DNA of 43,309 bases from Gammaproteobacteria bacterium (GTDB lineage: Bacteria > Pseudomonadota > Gammaproteobacteria > Pseudomonadales > Azotimanducaceae), in the NCBI GenBank assembly GCA_002726655.1, contig PBRP01000136.1:1-43309 (forward strand), given 5' to 3'. Positions 23,951 to 31,906 of this stretch are shown here, in pieces (position 1 is the first letter of the stretch; every line of letters begins with the position of its first letter). Position numbers and translations under genes: made by a program. The notes below the pieces were generated by a model. That model saw only the letters and a program-made list of their open reading frames with translations. It had not been told where the DNA came from and searched no databases.

Positions 23951-26724
23951 GATGCTATTTTCTCTACTTCAATATAAACCGCCCTGTCCGCGGGGACAGG
24001 CTGCCAGCCAAAGGGTACGTAACGCAGGTGGCCATAACGACTGACCAGGTGCAGCCACTTCACCATGCCTGGCTCAACCTGATTTGGTCCCTGCCAGTTT
24101 TCAAACATGTGTGGCTCCCAGCCATTATAAACGATTGCCTGACCAGGTCGGACTCTGCCAGTAACCTTGGCACGGAGCTTAGCTGAGCCGCGATCATTTC
24201 TCATGCCGACGAGATCACCGTCTTCAATTCCTCTCTCTTTCGCGTCAACTAAAGAGAGCACTATAAGCGGTTCTGCACGGTGTGTTTCTGCGAGCACCTT
24301 ATTACCCATGGCCGACGCGTGGACAGTCCACCGGGAATGTCCACTGGTCAATAATAGAGGATAGTCGCCACCCATCTGCGGCGGGTTCTTGTGTCGCACA
24401 ATGTCTTCATCCGCCTCGGCAAACCACGGATGATCAATCAAAAACTGTGCTCGTCGGGTCAGGGTTGGGAATGGGACACCCTTCTCGACATGCCATGTAA
24501 ACGCCGTTACCGGCTCATCTGGCTTGACGTCAGTTGCAAGAGAGAGACCTGGTGCAAACAAACCAAGGCCAGTGAATCTCACCGCGCCTTTTTCCCGCAA
24601 CGTTGTGAGGCTTGCCCCACGTGGCAAGGTTCCCGCCTCGACACTATCGGCAATCCACTCTTCAATAATGACTTCTTCATCTTCAAAATTTCCCTGCGCG
24701 GTAAACTGATCTCCCAGGGCTTCCAGCGAGCGCGGTTGCCTGCGTCCGTCCAGATATTCCACACAATCCTCTTCTTCTGCGACCTCTGCGACCTTCTGTG
24801 ACAGCAGGTGGAATATTTCCCACTCCGTTTTTGCTTCTCCCTGAGGCTCGACGGCTTTATCAGAAAAACCCAGGTTGAAACTGTGGGTAATCGCATACTG
24901 TAAATTCTTTCTTTCATACTGCATGGCTGCAGGTAAAACGATATCTGCCTGAAGCGCAGTCGAACTCATTCGATTTTCGACCACGACTATTTTCTCAAGC
25001 TTGGGCCAGAGCGTCTCCAGCAACCCGGCACTGCCTCCCCGCTGACGCCTGATGGGATTTGTTGCGACGGAAATAAATACCGTAGGGTCGGTTCCAGGCC
25101 CTGGTTTTACCAGGCCTCCCCACCAGCCTCGACGAACGGCATCCTGCAGATAATCATCAAAGGGGCGCTTCATGGCAGGATCCTGCCAGGCCGCATTATT
25201 CCATGTCTCTTCATAACCACAATGGTAGTAGTGGAAAAAAGCCGGCGGTGATGCTGTCCCTGCTGCTATTCCCCTCAAGAGTAATTCGGTACCGAGCATT
25301 TCTTCGGTGGAATCTGGACTCATCTCCCGTAACTGGTCCATTGCCCCATCAATTCCATCCATGATGCGCGCGGTCTCATTGACACCACGCTCTTGCTTCA
25401 TGCCAAAGATCTGGTAGCCATCAAGACCGGCCAGGGCAAGACCCTGTATCCCTGTTCCCTTTCGCCCCCAGTTCCCGGACAACGCCAGCACCAGGATCAT
25501 GGCGCGTTCCATCAGGTCACCATGAAAATACTTGGGTGTATTGAATCCCTCAACAATCTTGGTTCGCTTTTCTGCGATCTGGCGCGCAAGTTGCCTGATT
25601 GAATCCGGGTTCACGCCGCAGATTGGTTCGGCCAGCTCCGGCGTATAGTCCTGAAGCCGTGTCTTCATTAGTTCCCAGACTGTGGTTACCTCAATCTCGC
25701 TTCCGTCCAGTATTTTGACAGTCCAGGTGCCTTCCAATGCAGGTGAAACACCCTCGACCTGCAAAGAAACACGTGGCGCCTCAACCATGGCATCCGAATC
25801 AGTATCCCACCAATAGAACTGATCCTCTGGCGAGTCCTCATCAAGATCATTACCACGGAGAAATCTTCGTGTTGATGTGTTCACCAGCAGTGGCAAATCC
25901 GTCTGTGAAATAACGAAATCCCTGTTGAAGATATTCTCTTCAACCATCACCTGGCACATGGCCAGGGCAAAGGCGGCATCCGTGCCAGCCTTGATGGGCA
26001 GGTACTGGTCAGAGATCACTGCCGAGGCACTGTAGTCCGGCGCGATAGTGACCACACTTGAGCCGTTGTAACGTGCCTCGGTTATAAAATGCGCATAAGG
26101 AATAGATGTATAAGCCGGGTTGGAATGCCAGATCAGTATGACCTCAGCATTGAAGGTATCATCCTGGCTACTGGCACAGGAGAATTTACCAAAGGTAATA
26201 TGATGACCGGCTGGAAAGTCATTTATCAGCCCCTGCGCATCAAGTGTGACAGCACCGATCAGCGAAGCGAACCGCAGGTAAGCCGCCTGGGTTAGGAGGC
26301 CCCCTTCGACCGTTTCCTCAAAGACAACAGACTCAGGACCTTCCATATCGATTGCTTCAACAATCGATTCAGCCACTTCCTGGAGCGCCTCATCCCAGCT
26401 GATCCGCTCCCACTTGCCTTCGCCCCTTTCACCCACACGACGCATCGGATATTTGAGCCGATCAGGTCCATCAAGCTGCTGACTCCAGGCACTGCCTTTT
26501 TGACAGGCCATCGGATTCATATCGGGAACATTGGGATTAACCTGCTCGAACAGAGCAGCAGGCTCTTCGAAAATTACTTCACCATCCTTGACATAGACCC
26601 TATAGGGGCAACTAGCCAGGCAGTTCAGGCAATGGGTACCAAAGGTAACCTGATCCCATGACCATTTATCACGATAGCCACCTTCAACAGTGTCTACCCC
26701 CGCGTCGCCAGTTGGTTTTGTCAC
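23947..26724 (-). CDS. Molybdopterin oxidoreductase, type II DMSO reductase family, alpha subunit (copy 2, divergent)
   Basis: 925 residues. FS0 ligands His31, Cys35, Cys39 and Cys74 (THCLNCLASC, NPMAC), with a C-x3-C spacing as in NarG, whereas the three sister copies have C-x4-C. Mo ligand D189 in SSQDDTFNAE is kept, but the following Trp is Thr. MGD segments GNWGRKGTGIQG and LTSGHSRWTVHA are present. It has no leader peptide, and GTG is used as start. It lies between chaperone 1 and the nitroreductase-like gene, overlapping the latter by 4 bases. It is the most divergent of the four, suggesting a different substrate or partner. Confidence 0.9.
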   Translation of the reverse strand: MTKPTGDAGVDTVEGGYRDKWSWDQVTFGTHCLNCLASCPYRVYVKDGEVIFEEPAALFEQVNPNVPDMNPMACQKGSAWSQQLDGPDRLKYPMRRVGERGEGKWERISWDEALQEVAESIVEAIDMEGPESVVFEETVEGGLLTQAAYLRFASLIGAVTLDAQGLINDFPAGHHITFGKFSCASSQDDTFNAEVILIWHSNPAYTSIPYAHFITEARYNGSSVVTIAPDYSASAVISDQYLPIKAGTDAAFALAMCQVMVEENIFNRDFVISQTDLPLLVNTSTRRFLRGNDLDEDSPEDQFYWWDTDSDAMVEAPRVSLQVEGVSPALEGTWTVKILDGSEIEVTTVWELMKTRLQDYTPELAEPICGVNPDSIRQLARQIAEKRTKIVEGFNTPKYFHGDLMERAMILVLALSGNWGRKGTGIQGLALAGLDGYQIFGMKQERGVNETARIMDGIDGAMDQLREMSPDSTEEMLGTELLLRGIAAGTASPPAFFHYYHCGYEETWNNAAWQDPAMKRPFDDYLQDAVRRGWWGGLVKPGPGTDPTVFISVATNPIRRQRGGSAGLLETLWPKLEKIVVVENRMSSTALQADIVLPAAMQYERKNLQYAITHSFNLGFSDKAVEPQGEAKTEWEIFHLLSQKVAEVAEEEDCVEYLDGRRQPRSLEALGDQFTAQGNFEDEEVIIEEWIADSVEAGTLPRGASLTTLREKGAVRFTGLGLFAPGLSLATDVKPDEPVTAFTWHVEKGVPFPTLTRRAQFLIDHPWFAEADEDIVRHKNPPQMGGDYPLLLTSGHSRWTVHASAMGNKVLAETHRAEPLIVLSLVDAKERGIEDGDLVGMRNDRGSAKLRAKVTGRVRPGQAIVYNGWEPHMFENWQGPNQVEPGMVKWLHLVSRYGHLRYVPFGWQPVPADRAVYIEVEKIAS

Positions 26725-26739
26725 AGCCCGTTTTCCTAC

Positions 26740-27414
26740 TCATGATTGAAGATATTGCAGATCCGCTTTTACAAACTCAGCCGCTGTACGGCTTGCCCAT
26801 ATATAGACGGGCAAAGCATCCGCAGCGGCCAATTTTGCAGCAAATTCATCCAGCCAGCTTATTAGCTGCCGTTCCAGAAAATCCTCCTGGGCACGATGGA
26901 ATGAACCACCCAATCTGGGTGATGGCGATGCTGCTTCCTTGAATGCCAAATACTGCATGAATTCAAATTCAGTAGCAAGATGATCGGGTGGACGTTTATC
27001 CTCTTTAGAGGTTTTAAGGCCAAAGTATTCAAAAAAACGTGCGACTTCTTCCATTTGTTTGCGCCGGTCACCGCCGGTGTAGAGCCCACCATAAATTGGC
27101 GCCGGGCAACCATCACCGTCACCAATCTCAAAAAGGCGCAAATATTCAGCCTGGTAATCTTCGGCGCTGACCGACGATGCCAGTGCCGCGACACCAAAAT
27201 CAAAATCAAAAGCCAGCAGAGAGGCCGCTTCGCGCAGTTTTTCCGGCCATTTCCCTTCAACTGCCAGCTCATGGTCAGTTCCATCCGGCACACTGAAAAT
27301 TTGACCCAGTACCTGATACACCCCTGAACGAGCCGTGATCTCGTTGTCTTCGATCTCAATATCGTTGGCCAGATCGCCATCAATTTCCAGTCCGTCCAAT
27401 GAATATACAAACAT
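26740..27414 (-). CDS. TorD/DMSO-reductase-II-type molybdoenzyme chaperone (copy 1)
   Basis: 224 residues, helical TorD-like maturation factor for Mo enzymes. Seen are GVYQVLGQIFSVPDG near the start, YQAEYLRLFEIGDGDG, QMEEVARFFEYFGLK and PPDHLATEFEFMQYLAFKEA, matching the DHL-x-x-E-x-x-F-M element of the family. An acidic N-terminal lead (LEIDGDLANDIEIEDNE) is extra compared with copy 2. It lies 11 bases after beta 1 and 15 bases before alpha 2, so it probably serves alpha 2, 3 and 4, which have no other chaperone nearby. Confidence 0.88.
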   Translation of the reverse strand: MFVYSLDGLEIDGDLANDIEIEDNEITARSGVYQVLGQIFSVPDGTDHELAVEGKWPEKLREAASLLAFDFDFGVAALASSVSAEDYQAEYLRLFEIGDGDGCPAPIYGGLYTGGDRRKQMEEVARFFEYFGLKTSKEDKRPPDHLATEFEFMQYLAFKEAASPSPRLGGSFHRAQEDFLERQLISWLDEFAAKLAAADALPVYIWASRTAAEFVKADLQYLQS

Positions 27415-27425
27415 CTACCTTCTCC

Positions 27426-28457
27426 TTATCCGGTGGCAATAATGTCCGCTGGATCTGCTGTAAAGGGACCGAGAAGCTCCTGCCATTTGTAAGCAATCAA
27501 GGTCTTCATCAACTCAGACGAACCGCCGTCGCGAACCTTGTCCATCTCAGATTGCATTGTCGCCAGGGCATCGTGTACCTCAGGCCCGAATAGAGCTTCG
27601 AGCTCTTCAGGTGGTATACGCGCTTTCTCCGCATTAATAGACATATCTTCATTTAGGGGGTGTGGAGACAGGGGTGGTATGTAGTAAACATTCGGTGAGG
27701 TCCCATATTCTCCATGCAATGGCAGGGCTACCTTATGTTTCATCACCAGGTCCTTCACTGGACCATCCTCTGACAGCCAGCCAGTAAATATCGCCCGTCC
27801 CGGACACTGGCGAACGCATGCGGGCGCTACACCCTTCTCGATACGCGGGAAACAGCCAATACAATGCTGCCCAACGTGTCTCTCATAATTGAAATAAATC
27901 TTTTTGTAGGGACAGGCTTCCATACAGAAGCGGCTGCCTGAACAAATATCTTCATCCCGGACCACCAGTCCATCGTCATTCTTGTACATCGCACCCGATG
28001 GGCAGGCTTGTGCACAGGCAGGCTTGGAGCAATGATTGCACATCCTCGGCATGTAGAAATAGTAGGAATTTGGCCATTCGCCGGCACCCTGGTCTTCATC
28101 CCAGTTCATCGCCCAACGGCCCTCTCGTGGTGCCTGCGGTTCGAGGTGCACCTTGCCGGCGGAGCCACCAAAAAAGACCTCTTCATGATTAAAATCAAAG
28201 CCACCACCAAAGTCCGCTAGTGTCGGCTGATGCCCGGTCTTAGGTGCCATCGCATCATCAAAACCACCCCCCATACCTTCCCAATCCTTCGGTGTGCCTT
28301 TACCTGGAAGGGTGTTTACCGAACACCACCACTGTGCCTTCTCGCTTTCTTCACGAGTCCAGAGTACCTTGCAGGCAACGGAACAGGTTTGACAGCCAAT
28401 ACATTTGTTCAGATCGATAACCCATGCGATCTGTCTCTTTTCACTCGTTTCGTTCAT
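27426..28457 (-). CDS. Four-cluster Fe-S beta subunit, type II DMSO reductase family (copy 1)
   Basis: 343 residues, the same length as copy 2. Cluster motifs: CIGCQTCSVAC (19-29), CNHCSKPACAQAC (140-152), CSGSRFCMEAC (172-182) and CIGCF followed by ACVRQC. The position that is Trp in NarH and gives a [3Fe-4S] centre is Ser175 here. PYKKIYFNYE and the C-terminal YIPPLSPHPLNED are typical of the family. No leader peptide. It overlaps the gamma-like gene by 4 bases. One beta next to three alphas suggests that the alphas may share or compete for it. Confidence 0.92.
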   Translation of the reverse strand: MNETSEKRQIAWVIDLNKCIGCQTCSVACKVLWTREESEKAQWWCSVNTLPGKGTPKDWEGMGGGFDDAMAPKTGHQPTLADFGGGFDFNHEEVFFGGSAGKVHLEPQAPREGRWAMNWDEDQGAGEWPNSYYFYMPRMCNHCSKPACAQACPSGAMYKNDDGLVVRDEDICSGSRFCMEACPYKKIYFNYERHVGQHCIGCFPRIEKGVAPACVRQCPGRAIFTGWLSEDGPVKDLVMKHKVALPLHGEYGTSPNVYYIPPLSPHPLNEDMSINAEKARIPPEELEALFGPEVHDALATMQSEMDKVRDGGSSELMKTLIAYKWQELLGPFTADPADIIATG

Positions 28458-29047
28458 GACGCCTCCATATCCAGCGATAGCCAGCCACTTACGGCCGCAA
28501 GTCCTGCCCTTTCATCATTTGAGCCATTCCAGATCGCAACACCCATTTGTGAATCACTAACTTCCTTCGCCGGACCCGACAAAACGACGGCCCAGCGATT
28601 ATCATCAAGGCTTGCCGCGGCACTGATCGAGGCACCCGGATTCTTGCGCACCACACCAGGTCCTCTAGACGAGAGATTTAGGGCGCCCTCACGGTCTTCT
28701 GCCCAGTACCAGAGCTTCACCGGGATATCGTCACTGCCCAGGGTAGCAATATTGTCGCCTGATCCAAGAATAACTGCTGCCGCATCGGCAAATTCTCCGT
28801 TCGGCCTTTCATCATCCTGCCATTCAAGACGAACATACAACTGATCGCCACTGCCAACCGCAGTCGCGCTGGCGTCAGCTGTCTCTCCATAGGGAAGATC
28901 AGCCCGGCTAACCCTGATGTACTCCGTTGGTTGTGCCGCTAAAGGTACAGGTGCAAGCGTAATATTCTCCGCTGTTAGCCCACTCCAGACAGCCGAAGCC
29001 GGATCCTTAAGGTCCGCGGCTTCATTATCCATTCGATCAACTTTCAT
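28454..29047 (-). CDS. EbdC/DdhC-like gamma subunit (heme b family)
   Basis: 197 residues with the ethylbenzene-dehydrogenase gamma-type layout: an N-terminal W-G-x-x-x-E-N-I-x-L-A-P-V-P element, strands with YVRLEWQDDERPNG, and IPVKLWYWAEDRE, matching the family's PV-x-I-W-x-W region. In EbdC heme b is bound by a Met and a Lys; the Met normally just before this PV segment appears as Leu103 (ATLGSDD), so heme binding is doubtful. There is no Sec signal peptide, unlike periplasmic gammas. Good ribosome-binding site (GGAGAAGG). It overlaps beta 1, with which it should assemble. Confidence 0.75.
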   Translation of the reverse strand: MKVDRMDNEAADLKDPASAVWSGLTAENITLAPVPLAAQPTEYIRVSRADLPYGETADASATAVGSGDQLYVRLEWQDDERPNGEFADAAAVILGSGDNIATLGSDDIPVKLWYWAEDREGALNLSSRGPGVVRKNPGASISAAASLDDNRWAVVLSGPAKEVSDSQMGVAIWNGSNDERAGLAAVSGWLSLDMEAS

Positions 29048-29110
29048 AACACCTTCTCCACTTTCTCAAAGTTAAACTATTGACCTGGTCAACAGTTCGC
29101 TATTGTATTT

Positions 29111-31906
29111 CTATGCCAATTCAAAGTCACACCGGGTCCAACGGTCAATAGGAATCGGCTGCCAGCCAAGGAAGGCAAAGTTCAGATGCCCATATCCTCC
29201 TGAGAAACCATTCCACTTGACCATGCCTGGCTCTATTTCGTTAGCGCCATTCCAGCCTTTATACTGCAATGGCTCCCAGCCGTTATAGGAAACGACCTGC
29301 CCCGGCCGCACATTAGGGGCAACCTTAGCATGACAGTAAAAATCACTGACATCATTGAAAATTCGGATGAGGTCATCATCTTCAACTCCACGGGATTTTG
29401 CATCGTCCGGGTTAACCATCACGTTAGGTGATCCCCGGTGAGTACTTAACACGGTCCGGTTGAGGTGATTTATCGAGTGAATAGACCATCGATTATGCCC
29501 TGACGTCAGCCCCATGGGATAGTCCCCACCCATAGCAGGATTTGGCTTGTGAACCGGGAGTTGTTCGTTGGCTTCCAGAAACCACGCATGGTCAATATAA
29601 AACTGTGCTCGCCTCGAATAGGTAGGAAATGGATCGCCTCGCTCTACATGATGACGAAAGGGTGTATGTACCTTGTCCGTTTCAAAGGGTGATGCCTGAT
29701 GCAGGGCACCGGGCATTTTCCCCCAGTCAATAAACCTTACAAATCCTGTTTCACGTAAGCTGTCCAGTGTCGTTCCCTCTGGCAGCGTACCGGCAAAGGC
29801 AGAATCCCTGACCTGCTCATCGGCCACAACTTCCTCATTCTCATAATAGCCGTCCATGGTGAACACCTGCTCAAGTTCGGCATACTTTCTTGCCTTGCCC
29901 TCCGGGTCACTGTATTCACTGATTCCTCTCTCGGCAGCCCGTCGTGACATGACGGCCAGCAGGTCTGAAAATATTCGCCATTCACTTTTCGACTCACCGG
30001 CGGGCTCTACCACCTTGTCTGCAAGCGTGAGATTCATCACCTGCGGCCCGGTAATGGCAAAGCAGACCTTTTCATAATGTTGAGCAGCCGGCAAAAAGTA
30101 GTCCGAATAGCTAGCCGTGGCGGTCATGCGAAAGTCGATATCTATGATGGTTTTTAATTTGGGCCAGAGTGTCTTAAGCAGCTTTTCCTTGCCACCACGG
30201 GCCCTGCGCAGCATGTTACTGCCACACTCAATCAGCACCTGCGGTACTTCATCCTTTCTCGGGTGATCCAGGCCGTTCCACCAGCCCTTGTCCAGGGCTT
30301 CCTGCATATACTCATCAAATGTTCTCGGCAGGGATGAATCTCCCCACTCTGGCTTGTTCCAGCGATCGCCGAATTCAACCTGATAGTACCACCAGAAGGC
30401 AGGGATTGAGTGCGCAGCGAACGGAAACTCGGTACCCTCTGGTACCTGCTGCAATTCACCAAGCAATCCCCGCGGCCCCTTGGTCAGCTCATTCATCGCA
30501 AGTTCGGTGGTCATGGTGGGATCCAGCTGCTGCAGACCCATGATCGCCCCTTCCCTTGAACTCAATACGGCATCGGCCGCCAGCAGTCCAGGCTTGTTTT
30601 TGCCCATGGCAAGCTGGGAGCCATCCATAAGCCCGATTGCCCAACCCCTGATGCCAGACCCGCGACGCCCCCAATTGCCTGTCACGCCAAGCAAGAGACA
30701 AATGGCGCGCTCTATCAGGTCACCATGATAAATCTTGGCCGCGTTCATGCCATGCATAATATTAGTACGCCTGGTGGCAATTTTCCTCGCCAGCATACGC
30801 ACAGTGTCTGGATGAACGCCGGTCACGGCCTGTTGTTTTTCCGGAGTATATTCCCGATCCAGTTGCTCCCTGAGAACATCAAGTACGGGCTTGACACCAA
30901 CGCTGGTACCGTCCTGCAGCTTTACGTCAAACTCCCCAGCAAGCGCAACTTCCAGTCCATCCAGTAACAGGTTACCGCGATCCGCCTGTTTCAATCCCGA
31001 GCCTGGGTCCCAATGGTACAATTGATCTTCCCGACCCTCTCCGCTGATATCAACCTCGCGCAGATAGCGACCCGTGTCGTTCCTGACTAGCAGGCTGAGA
31101 TCGGTCTGCTCCCTGACAAATTCCAGGTCGGCGATGCCCTCTTCGAGAACAACCTGAACCATTGACAGGGCCAGTGCAGCATCACTCGCTCCATTGACTG
31201 TTATCTGGTAGTCCGCATGCGTATGGGATGGGTTGATATCAGGCGAAATGTTGACTATTTCACAACCGTTGTATCGGGCTTCTGCAATGAAATGATAGAA
31301 AGGTATCCGTGTATACACAGGATTACTGTGCCAAAACAGTATGAGCTCAGAACAAAACCACTCATCGGCGGAACTCTCTATCTGCATCTTGCCAAAGCTA
31401 ACATACAGCCCTGGATTAAAATCCCCAATGGAACCGTTCACATCGAGTCCAAATCCACCAATGGTTTCAAAAAAGCGACCCGTTGGTCCAACCACTGCCG
31501 TTTCGGGCGTACCATCCCGGACAATAGAGCGTGGTCCATGTTCCTCTATAGCATCAAGCATGCTGTCGGCTATTTCCGTTAGTGCCTGGTCCCAGGAAAT
31601 CTGCTCCCATTTGCCTTCACCCCTTTCACCAACCCGCTTAAGGGGATGTGAGATCCGGTCAGGGCCATCCAATGAGTGATTCCAACAGGCGCCCTGCATA
31701 CATCCCATGGGATTGTAGTCGGGGATCCCCTCCTCCACGGTTGGCAGGGTTCCCGACTGCTCTTCGCGAACAACCTTGTTGTCCTTAACGAATACCCGCA
31801 TCGGGCAATTTCCAGGATAACAGTCTGCACAGTGGGTTCCCCACTTGACTGAGTCGAATTCAATCCGATCCTGGTATTGCTGCTTGTGTGCTTTCGCCTC
31901 AGGCAT
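29111..31906 (-). CDS. Molybdopterin oxidoreductase, type II DMSO reductase family, alpha subunit (copy 3, Asp to Glu at Mo-ligand site)
   Basis: 931 residues from ATG 31906 (MPEAK), preferred over GTG 31927 because it overlaps alpha 4's stop by only 8 bases; the GTG start would overlap by 29. FS0 ligands are His25, Cys29, Cys34 and Cys69. The residue aligned to NarG Asp222 is Glu182 (codon GAG, 31361-31363) in SADEWFCSE, where the other three copies have Asp. An extra Cys74 follows the FS0 Cys. GNWGRRGSGIRG and LTSGHNRWSIHS are intact. NISPDINPSHTHADYQ is shared only with alpha 4, so these two are recent tandem duplicates. There is no leader peptide: the RR in the GTG version has no hydrophobic core. 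Confidence 0.9.
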   Translation of the reverse strand: MPEAKAHKQQYQDRIEFDSVKWGTHCADCYPGNCPMRVFVKDNKVVREEQSGTLPTVEEGIPDYNPMGCMQGACWNHSLDGPDRISHPLKRVGERGEGKWEQISWDQALTEIADSMLDAIEEHGPRSIVRDGTPETAVVGPTGRFFETIGGFGLDVNGSIGDFNPGLYVSFGKMQIESSADEWFCSELILFWHSNPVYTRIPFYHFIAEARYNGCEIVNISPDINPSHTHADYQITVNGASDAALALSMVQVVLEEGIADLEFVREQTDLSLLVRNDTGRYLREVDISGEGREDQLYHWDPGSGLKQADRGNLLLDGLEVALAGEFDVKLQDGTSVGVKPVLDVLREQLDREYTPEKQQAVTGVHPDTVRMLARKIATRRTNIMHGMNAAKIYHGDLIERAICLLLGVTGNWGRRGSGIRGWAIGLMDGSQLAMGKNKPGLLAADAVLSSREGAIMGLQQLDPTMTTELAMNELTKGPRGLLGELQQVPEGTEFPFAAHSIPAFWWYYQVEFGDRWNKPEWGDSSLPRTFDEYMQEALDKGWWNGLDHPRKDEVPQVLIECGSNMLRRARGGKEKLLKTLWPKLKTIIDIDFRMTATASYSDYFLPAAQHYEKVCFAITGPQVMNLTLADKVVEPAGESKSEWRIFSDLLAVMSRRAAERGISEYSDPEGKARKYAELEQVFTMDGYYENEEVVADEQVRDSAFAGTLPEGTTLDSLRETGFVRFIDWGKMPGALHQASPFETDKVHTPFRHHVERGDPFPTYSRRAQFYIDHAWFLEANEQLPVHKPNPAMGGDYPMGLTSGHNRWSIHSINHLNRTVLSTHRGSPNVMVNPDDAKSRGVEDDDLIRIFNDVSDFYCHAKVAPNVRPGQVVSYNGWEPLQYKGWNGANEIEPGMVKWNGFSGGYGHLNFAFLGWQPIPIDRWTRCDFELA

